Source: JBEKCP01 sp050014815 (lineage in GTDB: Bacteria > Planctomycetota > Planctomycetia > Pirellulales > Thermoguttaceae). From it: DNA of 7,812 nt. The stretch covers positions 1-7,812 of the forward strand of contig JBEKCP010000277.1 of the NCBI GenBank assembly GCA_050014815.1, given 5' to 3'. The notes under the pieces are model-generated. The model made no database searches. It worked only from the letters and a program-made list of their open reading frames with translations, and was not told the DNA's origin. Shown here piece after piece: positions 1 through 6,610 of the stretch. Position numbers and translations under genes: made by a program. The first letter of the stretch is position 1, and the number at the start of each line of letters is the position of its first letter.

Positions 1-2622
1 GCGGACGATGCCGATGACCGGTCCGTTGCGGGGCATGGTCTTGATGTCGCGGAGCCCCTTGCCGCCACGGCGCTGCGTGCGGTAGAACCGCTGCGAAGAG
101 AGCCCCTCGCCCGCTTCCTCCTCGTCGCCTTCCGGCTGCGGGGCTTCGTCCTGCAGGGCGAGGTCGTCCGCTTCGCTCTCGGCATCGTCCTGCTCGGCCA
201 TGCCTTCCGCTTCGTCGCCAATTTCGTCGGAAACCGTCTCATGCTCCGGCTCGGCCGCATCGAGGTTCGGGCCGAACAGCGTCCGCTTGCCGTAGCCGTT
301 GGCACAGGCGGTCAGGAGCGTCGCCTCGGGATCGGCCACCACCATTCCCACCACCCGGTCGTCGCCCACCAGGCGGATGCCCTTCACGCCGCTGGCCCCG
401 CGGCCCATCGCGCGGGCGTCCGACTGGCGGAAACGAATGGCCATGCCGTCGGCCGTGGCCAACACCAGCTCGTCGCCCGGCTTGGCCACGCAGACGTCGA
501 CCAGTTGGTCTCCTTCGCGGAGCTTGATGGCGATGATCCCGCTGGGCCGCGGACGCGAGTAGGCCACCAGGGGCGTCTTCTTCACCAACCCCCGCGCCGT
601 GGCCATCACGAGGCAATGGTCGGGCCGATCGAAATCGCGGACGGCCCGGCAGTCGGTAATCTGCTCCCCCTCCTGGAGATTGAGCAGGTTGACGACGGCC
701 CGGCCGCGGCTGCCTCGCCCCAACTGCGGCAGGTCGTAGACCTTCCGCCAGTAGACCTTGCCCAGGCTCGTGAAGAACATCAGGTACGAATGGGTGCTGG
801 CGACGAAGAGGTGCCCGATCGGGTCTTCCTCTTCCGTCTTGGCGCCGGTGAGCCCCTTGCCGCCGCGGTGCTGGGCCCGGTAGGCCGTGACCGGCGTGCG
901 CTTGATGTATCCGTTGCTGCTGATCGAGACGACCATCGTCTCCTCGGCGATCAGGTCCTCCAGGTCGATGTCGCCGATTTCCTCGCCGCTGATGTCGGTG
1001 CGGCGGGGCTCGGCGTGCTTGCGCTTCAGCTCGCGGAGGTCGTCGCGGACGATGTCCAGGATGTTCCTGCGGTCGGAGAGGATGCGGTTGTACTCGCCGA
1101 TCCGCGCCAGGAGGTCGCGGTGCTCGCCGGCGAGTTTCTCCTGCTCGAGGTTGACCAGTTGCCCGAGCGTCATGCGGAGGATGGCGTCGGCCTGCACGGG
1201 GGTCAGGGAGTACGATTCCTGCCGGCCGCGCTCGGACTCCAGCACGGCGAACCCTTCGTCGCCCAGCGCGGTGCGGAGCATGGCGGAGGGCGTCTGGATC
1301 TCGATGAGTCGCCGCTTCGCCTCCTCCTGGGTCCGCGACGTGCGGATGACCCGGATCACCTCCTCGATCTCCGCCAGGGCCAGCAACAGCCCCTCGACCG
1401 TGTGCTTCCGCTGCCGGGCCTTGGCCAGCAGGTGTTGCGTCCGCCGGCGGATCACCGTCTCGCGGTGGCGGAGGAACTCTTCGAGCAATTCCTTGAAGTT
1501 GAGCACCCGCGGCTTGCCGTCCACCAGGGCCAGGAAGTTCAGCGAGAAGGTGTCCTGGAGCGGCGAGAACTGGTAGAGCTGGTTCAAGACCACCTCCGGA
1601 TCGGCGTCCCGCTTCAACTCCAGCACCAGGCGGACCGGCTCCTTCAGGTCGCTCTCGTTTCGCGTGGCGGAAATGCCGGCGATCTTGCCCTCGTTCACCA
1701 GCGCGGCGATCCGCTCCTCGACGCGGTCCCGGGCCTGCTGGTAGGGAATCTCGTGGACGATGATGCGATACCGGCCCTTGCCGTGCTCCTCGATCGTGGT
1801 GCGGGCGCGGATGACGACCGTGCTGCGGCCGGTGTGGTAGCCGCGGCGGATCCCCGCCCGCCCGCAAACGACGCCGCCCGTGGGAAAGTCCGGCCCGGGA
1901 ACAATCTCCAGCAGTTCGTCGATCGAGACGTCGGGCTCGTCGATCACGCGGATCAAGGCGTCGCAGATTTCGGCCAGGTTGTGCGGCGGGATCGAGGTCG
2001 CCATCCCGACGGCGATGCCCTGCGAGCCGTTCACCAGCAGGTTGGGGAACTTCGACGGCAGGACCGTCGGCTCCAGGTTCCGCTCGTCGTAGGTCGGGAT
2101 GTAATCGACCGTGTCGAGCTTCAGGTCCTCCAGCATCAACGCGGCAAACGGCGACAACCGCGCCTCGGTGTACCGCATGGCCGCCGGCGGCAGACCGGCA
2201 ATCGACCCGAAGTTCCCCTGCTTGTCCACCAGCACGCAGCGCATGTTCCATTCCTGGGCCATGCGGACGAGGGTGGGATAGATGACGCTTTCGCCGTGGG
2301 GGTGGTAGTTGCCGCTGGTGTCGCCGGAGATTTTGGCGCACTTGACCCGGCCGGCCCCCGGGGTCAGGCCCAGGTCGTTCATGGCGACCAGGATCCGCCG
2401 CTGCGAGGGTTTCAGCCCGTCCCGCGCGTCGGGCAGGGCACGGCTGACGATCACGCTCATCGCGTACGTCAGGTAGCTGTTCTTCAGCTCCTCTTCGATC
2501 GGCTGAATCAGAAGCCGCCCCCCCTGGATATCACCCCCCTCCGGCAGGGGTTCGTCGGGGATTTGGTCTGCCGGCTCGGGTAAGTCGGCCGAGTCGGGTG
2601 GGAGATTCGAGTCGTTGGACAA
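1..2622 (-). CDS. gyrA: DNA gyrase subunit A, 3' end cut by window edge
   Basis: This is the breakage-rejoining subunit of DNA gyrase, a cytoplasmic A2B2 type II topoisomerase that introduces negative supercoils. 874 codons are visible with no stop or frameshift. The N-terminal winged-helix/tower region contains the AMRYTE motif, with catalytic Tyr151 preceded by Arg150 (Arg121-Tyr122 in E. coli). The quinolone region reads HPHGESVIYPT, with Ser112 at E. coli Ser83 and Pro116 at Asp87. The C-terminal beta-pinwheel starts with a GyrA-box variant QHRGGKG at 584-590, which supports gyrase over ParC. Near the right end of the protein, an acidic stretch at about 791-839 (23 Asp/Glu of 49, no Lys/Arg) precedes a canonical QRRGGKG at 850-856 in the last blade. 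The start is TTG at 2622, chosen because AGAGGA sits 6 nt upstream; GTG at 2643 is in frame but has no Shine-Dalgarno, and an in-frame TAA at 2665-2667 blocks further extension. A blade remnant should follow beyond position 1. Confidence 0.97.
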   Translation of the reverse strand, partial: MSNDSNLPPDSADLPEPADQIPDEPLPEGGDIQGGRLLIQPIEEELKNSYLTYAMSVIVSRALPDARDGLKPSQRRILVAMNDLGLTPGAGRVKCAKISGDTSGNYHPHGESVIYPTLVRMAQEWNMRCVLVDKQGNFGSIAGLPPAAMRYTEARLSPFAALMLEDLKLDTVDYIPTYDERNLEPTVLPSKFPNLLVNGSQGIAVGMATSIPPHNLAEICDALIRVIDEPDVSIDELLEIVPGPDFPTGGVVCGRAGIRRGYHTGRSTVVIRARTTIEEHGKGRYRIIVHEIPYQQARDRVEERIAALVNEGKIAGISATRNESDLKEPVRLVLELKRDADPEVVLNQLYQFSPLQDTFSLNFLALVDGKPRVLNFKELLEEFLRHRETVIRRRTQHLLAKARQRKHTVEGLLLALAEIEEVIRVIRTSRTQEEAKRRLIEIQTPSAMLRTALGDEGFAVLESERGRQESYSLTPVQADAILRMTLGQLVNLEQEKLAGEHRDLLARIGEYNRILSDRRNILDIVRDDLRELKRKHAEPRRTDISGEEIGDIDLEDLIAEETMVVSISSNGYIKRTPVTAYRAQHRGGKGLTGAKTEEEDPIGHLFVASTHSYLMFFTSLGKVYWRKVYDLPQLGRGSRGRAVVNLLNLQEGEQITDCRAVRDFDRPDHCLVMATARGLVKKTPLVAYSRPRPSGIIAIKLREGDQLVDVCVAKPGDELVLATADGMAIRFRQSDARAMGRGASGVKGIRLVGDDRVVGMVVADPEATLLTACANGYGKRTLFGPNLDAAEPEHETVSDEIGDEAEGMAEQDDAESEADDLALQDEAPQPEGDEEEAGEGLSSQRFYRTQRRGGKGLRDIKTMPRNGPVIGIVR

Positions 2623-2628
2623 GGCGCG

Positions 2629-2634
2629 TCCTCT
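2629..2634 (-). promoter_or_regulatory. Shine-Dalgarno site of gyrA (AGAGGA)
   Basis: AGAGGA on the minus strand lies 6 nt before the TTG at 2622-2620. It decides the start: the alternative in-frame GTG at 2643 is preceded by a pyrimidine-rich stretch with no such motif. Confidence 0.7.
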
Positions 2635-2663
2635 CGCCGGCACAAATCGTGAAAGAAAGCCGA

Positions 2664-2692
2664 ATTATACCGGCGCGGGACCGATCCTACAA
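2664..2692 (-). promoter_or_regulatory. Probable sigma-70-type promoter of gyrA
   Basis: On the minus strand a perfect TATAAT (2669-2664) is preceded, after exactly 17 bp, by TTGTAG (2692-2687), which matches the -35 consensus TTGACA at its first three bases. The -35 overlaps the last codons of the upstream small gene. A start of transcription near 2657 would give a leader of about 35 nt. This suggests gyrA can be transcribed on its own, even if read-through from the upstream gene also occurs. The consensus match is seen in the sequence; promoter activity is inferred. Confidence 0.55.
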
Positions 2693-3151
2693 CGACTCCT
2701 CATCGACCCCGTCGCCCGGCGAGACCCACTCCGGGACCACGCTGCCTCCCAGGGCCGTCCGGAGCAGTTCCCGCACTTCGGAGACCACGGCCTGATGCCG
2801 GCTGCGGATCTCGTCGTGGGCCCGCCGGACCTCGGCCTGCTTTGCCCGCAGCGCCTGGTGGTCGTCCAGCAATTGCGGATCGACGGCAAGCAGTTCGTCC
2901 TGCTGATGTTCGGCGACCATGGCCTCATGTCCCTTCAGGCACTCCTCGTGCCCGCGGATTGTCTGGGCATGCTCCTGGAGCAGTTCTTCCGCCTCGGCCC
3001 AGGCATTGGCGACCGCGGTCAGCCATCCCAAGACCCGCCGCTGCTCGCCCCGCCAATGCTTGATCTCCTCCAGCCACTCGGCATCTTCCCTTTGGGCCTC
3101 GCGGTTTTCGCGGGCCAGGGTCTCGATATCGACGACCTGTGTCTGCGTCAT
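2687..3151 (-). CDS. Small charged, helix-rich (coiled-coil-like) hypothetical protein
   Basis: A 154-aa protein I do not recognise. It is rich in Glu, Ala, Gln, Arg and His and has almost no Gly or Pro until its last 20 residues, so it looks almost wholly alpha-helical. Long amphipathic runs occur at about 10-35, 50-85 and 95-130 (for example ALRAKQAEVRRAHDEI), which suggests a soluble coiled coil. There is no signal peptide, membrane segment or Cys motif. The C-terminus is acidic and Gly/Pro-containing and ends DEESL. The ATG at 3151 has AGGGAG 6 nt upstream, a good ribosome binding site that supports a real gene. It lies 64 bp upstream of gyrA on the same strand, but the gyrA promoter-like site begins at its stop codon, so a functional link is not shown. 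It could be a structural or scaffold protein; no function is assigned. Confidence 0.72.
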   Translation of the reverse strand: MTQTQVVDIETLARENREAQREDAEWLEEIKHWRGEQRRVLGWLTAVANAWAEAEELLQEHAQTIRGHEECLKGHEAMVAEHQQDELLAVDPQLLDDHQALRAKQAEVRRAHDEIRSRHQAVVSEVRELLRTALGGSVVPEWVSPGDGVDEESL

Positions 3152-3258
3152 GGGATTCTCCCTTGGGATTCCTGCGACTTTTTATCACCAGGCAATATTA
3201 CAAGGGATGGTGTCAAAAAGGAAAGCCATCAATATGGGGGGCGATATAACGTTTAGCG

Positions 3259-3274
3259 GGCGGGCTTGCCCGCC
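3259..3274. repeat. GC-rich palindrome, 7-bp arms
   Basis: GGCGGGC and GCCCGCC face each other across a TT spacer. There is no T-tract on either side, so it does not look like an intrinsic terminator. It may be a copy of a dispersed GC-rich palindrome, but only one copy is visible here. Confidence 0.45.
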
Positions 3275-3318
3275 GGGGGACACGGTGGGGTGGAAAAGTC
3301 GGGGCGACGGGCCATGGG

Positions 3319-3388
3319 GTACTGAGTACTGAGTGCCGAGTACTGCGTACTGAGCACCGGGTACTGAGGACTCCGTACTGAGTTCCTG
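3319..3388. repeat. Heptanucleotide tandem array, GTACTGA type
   Basis: Ten consecutive 7-bp units stay in one register. In order they are GTACTGA twice, GTGCCGA, GTACTGC, GTACTGA, GCACCGG, GTACTGA, GGACTCC, GTACTGA, GTTCCTG. Five units are perfect and the variants alternate with them. The array is purely intergenic, between aspA and the coiled-coil gene. It resembles in kind the heptanucleotide STRR arrays described in cyanobacteria. No function is known to me. Confidence 0.9.
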
Positions 3389-3445
3389 TTGCAGACACAA
3401 CGTCGGGAGGGGGGCGAGTCCCGTCAGAGAAGAGGCTGAACTCCA

Positions 3446-3465
3446 GCGAACACCGAAGTGTCCGC
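3446..3465 (-). terminator. UUCG-tetraloop hairpin downstream of aspA (possible transcript end)
   Basis: Read on the minus strand, GCGGACAC and GTGTTCGC form an 8-bp stem (one G-U pair) closed by a TTCG loop with a C-G closing pair, the very stable cUUCGg type. It begins about 90 nt after the aspA stop. No U-tract follows, so this is not a standard Rho-independent terminator. It could instead protect an mRNA 3' end, or be chance. Confidence 0.35.
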
Positions 3466-3555
3466 ATACGCGCGAAGTACCCGCATGATACCCTCCGCAG
3501 GAACGGCAAGACATTTATTCTGCATTGACACGACCGTCGCGGCAAGCCGATCACC

Positions 3556-4989
3556 CTATTCTATGCTCCGTGGTTGCGGCTTGGTCTCGCCGGGGCCGCC
3601 CAACCTCATCACGCGGTCGGGGGAGACCAGCTCGTCGAACTCCGCGCCCGTCAAGAGGCCGTGATCGACGAGCAGCCGCCGCAGGCTCTGCTGGGCGTCT
3701 TCGCCGGTCTGGTTGAGATGTTCGGCCAGGTGCTGGGCCGCCTCGTAACCGATCCGCTCGACCAGGGCGGTCAGCGTGGCGGTGCTGTTGTGGACGTGGC
3801 GACGGCACTGGCAGCGGTCCGCCTCGATGCCCAGGACGCAGAGCCGCCCCAGGATGTCGCACCCGCGGGTCAGAAGGTCGATCGATCCCAACAAACTGTC
3901 GGCCACCAGCGGCAGGAAGGCGTTCAGCTCGAGGTTCCCGGCCGAGCAGGCATGGACGATCATCTGGTCCAGTCCCAGCACGGACATGGCCGCTTGGGCG
4001 ACGCACTCGGGGATGACGGGGTTGATTTTGCCGGGCATGATCGAGGAACCGGCCTGGCGTGGCGGCAGCCGGACCTCGCCCAACCCGGCGTGCGGCCCGC
4101 TCGAAAGGAGCCGCAGGTCGCCGGTGATCTTCAACAGATTGCCCGCCAGCGTGCGAAGGATGCCGCTGACCTCGATGAACACGTCGGCATTTTGCGTGGC
4201 CTCGACGAGGTTCTCGGCCCGGGCCAGTCCCAGGGAGGTGATTTGGCGGAGCTGTTCGACGACGCGGAAGACATACTGTCGCGGGGCGCCGACCGTCGTG
4301 CCGACTGCCGTCCCGCCCAAGTTGACCACGCGGAGCCGCTCCTGGCACTTGTAGATGCGCCAGCGGTCGCGGGCGATGGCCTCGGCATAGGCGGACATCT
4401 CGTGCCCGAGCGTCACCAGCACGGCGTCTTGCAGTTCGGTGCGGCCGATCTTCACCACGTCGGCAAACTGTTTCTCTTTCTGCTGGAAGGCTTCCAGGAG
4501 GGCAATGACCGCGGGCTCCAGGGCCCGCAGGGCCTCGATGGCCGCGACGCGCAGCGCCGTCGGATACGTGTCGTTGGTCGACTGGTGGAGGTTGATGTCG
4601 TCGTGGGGGTTGACGGCGTCATAGTCGCCCGGGGGGCGGCCGAGGAGTTGGAGGGCCCGGTTGGCCAGCACCTCGTTCACGTTCATGTTGGTCGAGGTGC
4701 CGGCGCCGCCCTGGAGGGCATCGACGATGACGTGGGCGTCGAGCTTGCCGTCAATCATCTCTTGGCAGGCGGCCTCGATGGCGGCGAACTTGGGTTCGTC
4801 CCAGGAGCCCAGCTCGTGGTTGGTCCGGGCCGCGGCCAATTTGACGGCCCCGTAGGCGTGGATCAGCCGGGGGTGTACCGGCCGGCCGGCCACGGGGAAG
4901 TTTTCCACGGCCCGCAACGTATGGATGCCCCACAAGGCGTCGGCCGGCACCTCGCGCTGGCCCAGGAGATCGGTTTCCGTGCGGCTCAT
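3556..4989 (-). CDS. aspA: Aspartate ammonia-lyase-like protein (aspartase/fumarase superfamily) in the hyd cluster
   Basis: Predicted to convert L-aspartate reversibly to fumarate and ammonium; a cytoplasmic homotetramer in this family. At 477 aa it matches the family length. Substrate-binding motifs are GTSTNMN (97-103) and QSTND (136-140); the mobile catalytic loop with the superfamily signature is GSSIMPGKINP (314-324), with the catalytic Ser expected at 315/316. The C-terminal FumC_C-like domain lies around 425-465. STNMN, QSTND and GIHTLRAVENF favour aspartase over fumarase C, which usually has QTNMN and QSSND. Where FumC has a His in GRTHLQD, this protein has Glu185 (GRTELQD). The start is ATG 4989, because the conserved region begins directly after it; a GTG at 5037 lies inside the repeat array and would add 16 unconserved residues. 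There is no Shine-Dalgarno before 4989, because the heptamer array ends two bases upstream. The adjacent hydG and hydE suggest a role in H-cluster assembly, perhaps as an ammonium source (inference). Confidence 0.85.
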   Translation of the reverse strand: MSRTETDLLGQREVPADALWGIHTLRAVENFPVAGRPVHPRLIHAYGAVKLAAARTNHELGSWDEPKFAAIEAACQEMIDGKLDAHVIVDALQGGAGTSTNMNVNEVLANRALQLLGRPPGDYDAVNPHDDINLHQSTNDTYPTALRVAAIEALRALEPAVIALLEAFQQKEKQFADVVKIGRTELQDAVLVTLGHEMSAYAEAIARDRWRIYKCQERLRVVNLGGTAVGTTVGAPRQYVFRVVEQLRQITSLGLARAENLVEATQNADVFIEVSGILRTLAGNLLKITGDLRLLSSGPHAGLGEVRLPPRQAGSSIMPGKINPVIPECVAQAAMSVLGLDQMIVHACSAGNLELNAFLPLVADSLLGSIDLLTRGCDILGRLCVLGIEADRCQCRRHVHNSTATLTALVERIGYEAAQHLAEHLNQTGEDAQQSLRRLLVDHGLLTGAEFDELVSPDRVMRLGGPGETKPQPRSIE

Positions 4990-4991
4990 TA

Positions 4992-5082
4992 GTGGCTGGT
5001 GGCTGGTGGGTGGCAGGAAGCACGAAATCGGAAGCACGAAATCCTAAACAAATCCAAAATCCAAAATCCAAAATCCAAAATC
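4992..5082. repeat. Composite heptamer array filling the hydG-aspA gap
   Basis: Thirteen 7-bp units in one unbroken register on the plus strand: GTGGCTG twice, GTGGGTG, GCAGGAA, GCACGAA, ATCGGAA, GCACGAA, ATCCTAA, ACAAATC, then CAAAATC four times. It includes a perfect 14-bp direct repeat (5016-5029 and 5030-5043) and four perfect CCAAAAT copies (5054-5081). The same ATTTTGG/CCAAAAT family occurs inside hydE. It occupies 91 of the 115 bp between hydG and aspA and abuts the aspA start codon. Confidence 0.9.
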
Positions 5083-5104
5083 GTACAAGCCACCAACCAC
5101 TCCT

Positions 5105-6610
5105 TCAGAAGTGCAGATCCCTCGCCCCTGTCTCTCGGATCCTTCGCAGCCGCTCGATAAGATCGTTCTTCCGTTGGCCCTCGGGCAGCTTGGCCAACTC
5201 CGCTTTGATGGCGTGTATGCCCGCGGCACAGGTCTCCGCCGAGCCGTAGTCCATCAGGTACTCGGTCAAGGTGGAAAGCGCGTTGGGCGTGCAGAACTTC
5301 TGGATGAACCCGGGGATGGCAAACTCCATGAAGTGCTCGCCGGTGCGGCCCAGCCGGTAGCAGGCGGTGCAGAAGCTTGGCAGGTAGCCGTCGGCCAGGA
5401 GCTCGCGCATCACCTCGTCCAACGGGCGGATATCGCCCAACTGGAACTGCTCTCGCTCCATGACCTGGGCGTCGCCGGCCTCGGTGTAGCCGCCCAGTTC
5501 GATGCGGCTGCCGGCGTCGATCTGCGAGACGCCGAACGCCATCACCTCGCGCCGCAGGGCGGGCGTTTCCCGGGCAGTGCAGATCAGGCCCGTGTACGGC
5601 ACCGACAGCCGCAGGATGGCCACCAGCCGCTTGAAGTCGTGGTCGCTTACCAGATGGGCGTCGTCGAGCCGCACGCCGCTGGCCGGCCGCAGCCTGGGGA
5701 AGCTGATCGTGTGGGGCCCGACGTTGTAATGCTCCTGGAGGTGCAGGGCGTGGGCCACCAGGCCCAAGACCTCGAACCGCCAATCGTGCAGCCCGAATAG
5801 GGCCCCGATGCCCACGTCGTCGCAGCCGGCCTCCATGGCGCGGGCAACGCCGTCCAGCCGCCACAGATAATCGCTCTTGCGGGTGCCCTGGGGGTGGACG
5901 CGGGCGTAGGTGGCGTGGTGGTAGGTCTCCTGGAATATCTGGTAGGTGCCGATGCCGGCCGCTTTGACCATTGCGTAGCCGGCGTGGTCCAGCGGGGCGG
6001 CGTTCAGGTTCACCCGCCGGATGCCGACCGGAGCGGCGGGGGAGGGCGACTCGGGGACTGTCCCAATTTTCGTGTTAGCGAAAATGGGACTGTCCCCTTC
6101 TGACGGTCCTTTCTTCTCACGCACCGCGTAGACCCGCCTCACGCAGTCGGCCATGAAGGCGGCGTCGTAGCGGGGGTGCTCGCCGAAGACCAGGATGAGC
6201 CGCTTGTGCCCTCGGGCCAGGAGGGCCTCGACCTGGACCCGCAGGTCCTCGTCGTCGAGCGTCCGCCGCACCACCTCGCGATTCGATCGGCGGAACGCGC
6301 AGTAGATGCAGTCGTTCGTGCAACTGCTGCCGACATAGAGCGGGGCGAACAGCACGATCCGGTTGCCGTAAACGTCGCGCTTGAGCTGCCTGGCGGCGTC
6401 GAAGATCTGCTCGCACTCGGCCGGATCGTCGGCGGCCAGCAGCACGGCGGCCTCCTCCAGGCCCAGCGGCTCCTTGGCCATGCTCTTGGCGATCACGTCG
6501 CGGAGCCGGCCCGGCGGCGGACGGCGTTCCAGCAAGGCGCCGATCCGCGGCTCGTCGATAAAGTCGTAGCCGCTTGCACTGAGTTTCTTGCAGTCAATCG
6601 TTGTGGACAT
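5105..6610 (-). CDS. hydG: [FeFe]-hydrogenase H-cluster radical SAM maturase HydG
   Basis: HydG is a radical-SAM tyrosine lyase. It cleaves tyrosine to p-cresol and dehydroglycine and converts the latter to the CO and cyanide ligands of the H-cluster, delivered on an Fe-cysteine synthon. The N-terminal TIM-barrel cluster motif is CTNDCIYC (Cys97, Cys101, Cys104; CX3CX2C). The C-terminal motif that separates HydG from ThiH is CTAC (414-417) followed by Cys440, exactly CX2CX22C, for the auxiliary cluster carrying the labile Fe. The start is ATG 6610, which gives 501 aa; the frame is open to an ATG at 6682, but that would extend far into hydE and adds an unconserved 24 residues. It overlaps the hydE 3' end by 17 bp, so translational coupling is likely. 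Residues about 167-195 are an insertion encoded by an interspersed repeat; without it the length is about 472 aa, as usual for HydG. aspA follows after a repeat-filled gap. Confidence 0.95.
   Translation of the reverse strand: MSTTIDCKKLSASGYDFIDEPRIGALLERRPPPGRLRDVIAKSMAKEPLGLEEAAVLLAADDPAECEQIFDAARQLKRDVYGNRIVLFAPLYVGSSCTNDCIYCAFRRSNREVVRRTLDDEDLRVQVEALLARGHKRLILVFGEHPRYDAAFMADCVRRVYAVREKKGPSEGDSPIFANTKIGTVPESPSPAAPVGIRRVNLNAAPLDHAGYAMVKAAGIGTYQIFQETYHHATYARVHPQGTRKSDYLWRLDGVARAMEAGCDDVGIGALFGLHDWRFEVLGLVAHALHLQEHYNVGPHTISFPRLRPASGVRLDDAHLVSDHDFKRLVAILRLSVPYTGLICTARETPALRREVMAFGVSQIDAGSRIELGGYTEAGDAQVMEREQFQLGDIRPLDEVMRELLADGYLPSFCTACYRLGRTGEHFMEFAIPGFIQKFCTPNALSTLTEYLMDYGSAETCAAGIHAIKAELAKLPEGQRKNDLIERLRRIRETGARDLHF
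6053..6097. repeat. Imperfect inverted repeat inserted in frame in hydG
   Basis: The arms 6053-6072 and 6079-6097 are inverted copies (one base missing, one mismatch) around a 6-bp centre, TGTTAG. Each arm contains the 11-bp palindrome GGGACTGTCCC (6054-6064 and 6086-6096). On the minus strand it is translated within hydG as part of GDSPIFANTKIGTVPESP. Protein sequence typical of HydG resumes at GIRRVNLN. I associate this element type with planctomycete genomes (from memory, not checked). Confidence 0.85.

Larger units (their letters stand above)
3152..3555. other. Gene-free gap between aspA and the coiled-coil gene
   Basis: About 400 bp with no credible gene. Open frames here (for example minus 3185-3514 and 3213-3554) run through tandem repeats and have no recognisable protein character. 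The gap holds the ribosome binding site of the small gene (AGGGAG, 3163-3158), a 7-bp-arm palindrome (3259-3274), a heptamer array (3319-3388) and a UUCG hairpin (3446-3465). The part at 3160-3250 is visibly more AT-rich than its surroundings and is the likely promoter area of the small gene, but I could not find a well-spaced -35/-10 pair. Confidence 0.7.

Noticed and set aside
239..2583. Very long open frames on both strands across the gyrA region (minus 239-2341; plus 241-2583)
   Set aside because: Their translations are Arg/Pro/Gly/Ala-rich or otherwise without recognisable family character, while the remaining minus frame gives a clear GyrA from end to end. They are GC-driven shadows.
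2620..2643. GTG at 2643 as the gyrA start
   Set aside because: No Shine-Dalgarno precedes it, while TTG at 2622 has AGAGGA at 6 nt.
3195..3216. Promoter for the coiled-coil gene: TTGACA (3216-3211) with TAATAT (3200-3195) on the minus strand
   Set aside because: The hexamers match well, but the spacer is only 10 bp, too short for a standard sigma-70 promoter; no -10 is visible at 16-18 bp from the TTGACA.
3185..3554. Small minus-strand open frames in the gap downstream of aspA
   Set aside because: They translate the GTACTGA array and flanking non-coding DNA, and show no conserved protein features.
3574..4992. A 472-codon plus-strand open frame antisense to aspA
   Set aside because: It has no recognisable motifs, whereas the minus frame carries the full aspartase/fumarase signature set.
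5105..6610. ThiH (thiamine) instead of HydG
   Set aside because: The C-terminal CX2CX22C motif and the neighbouring hydE identify HydG.
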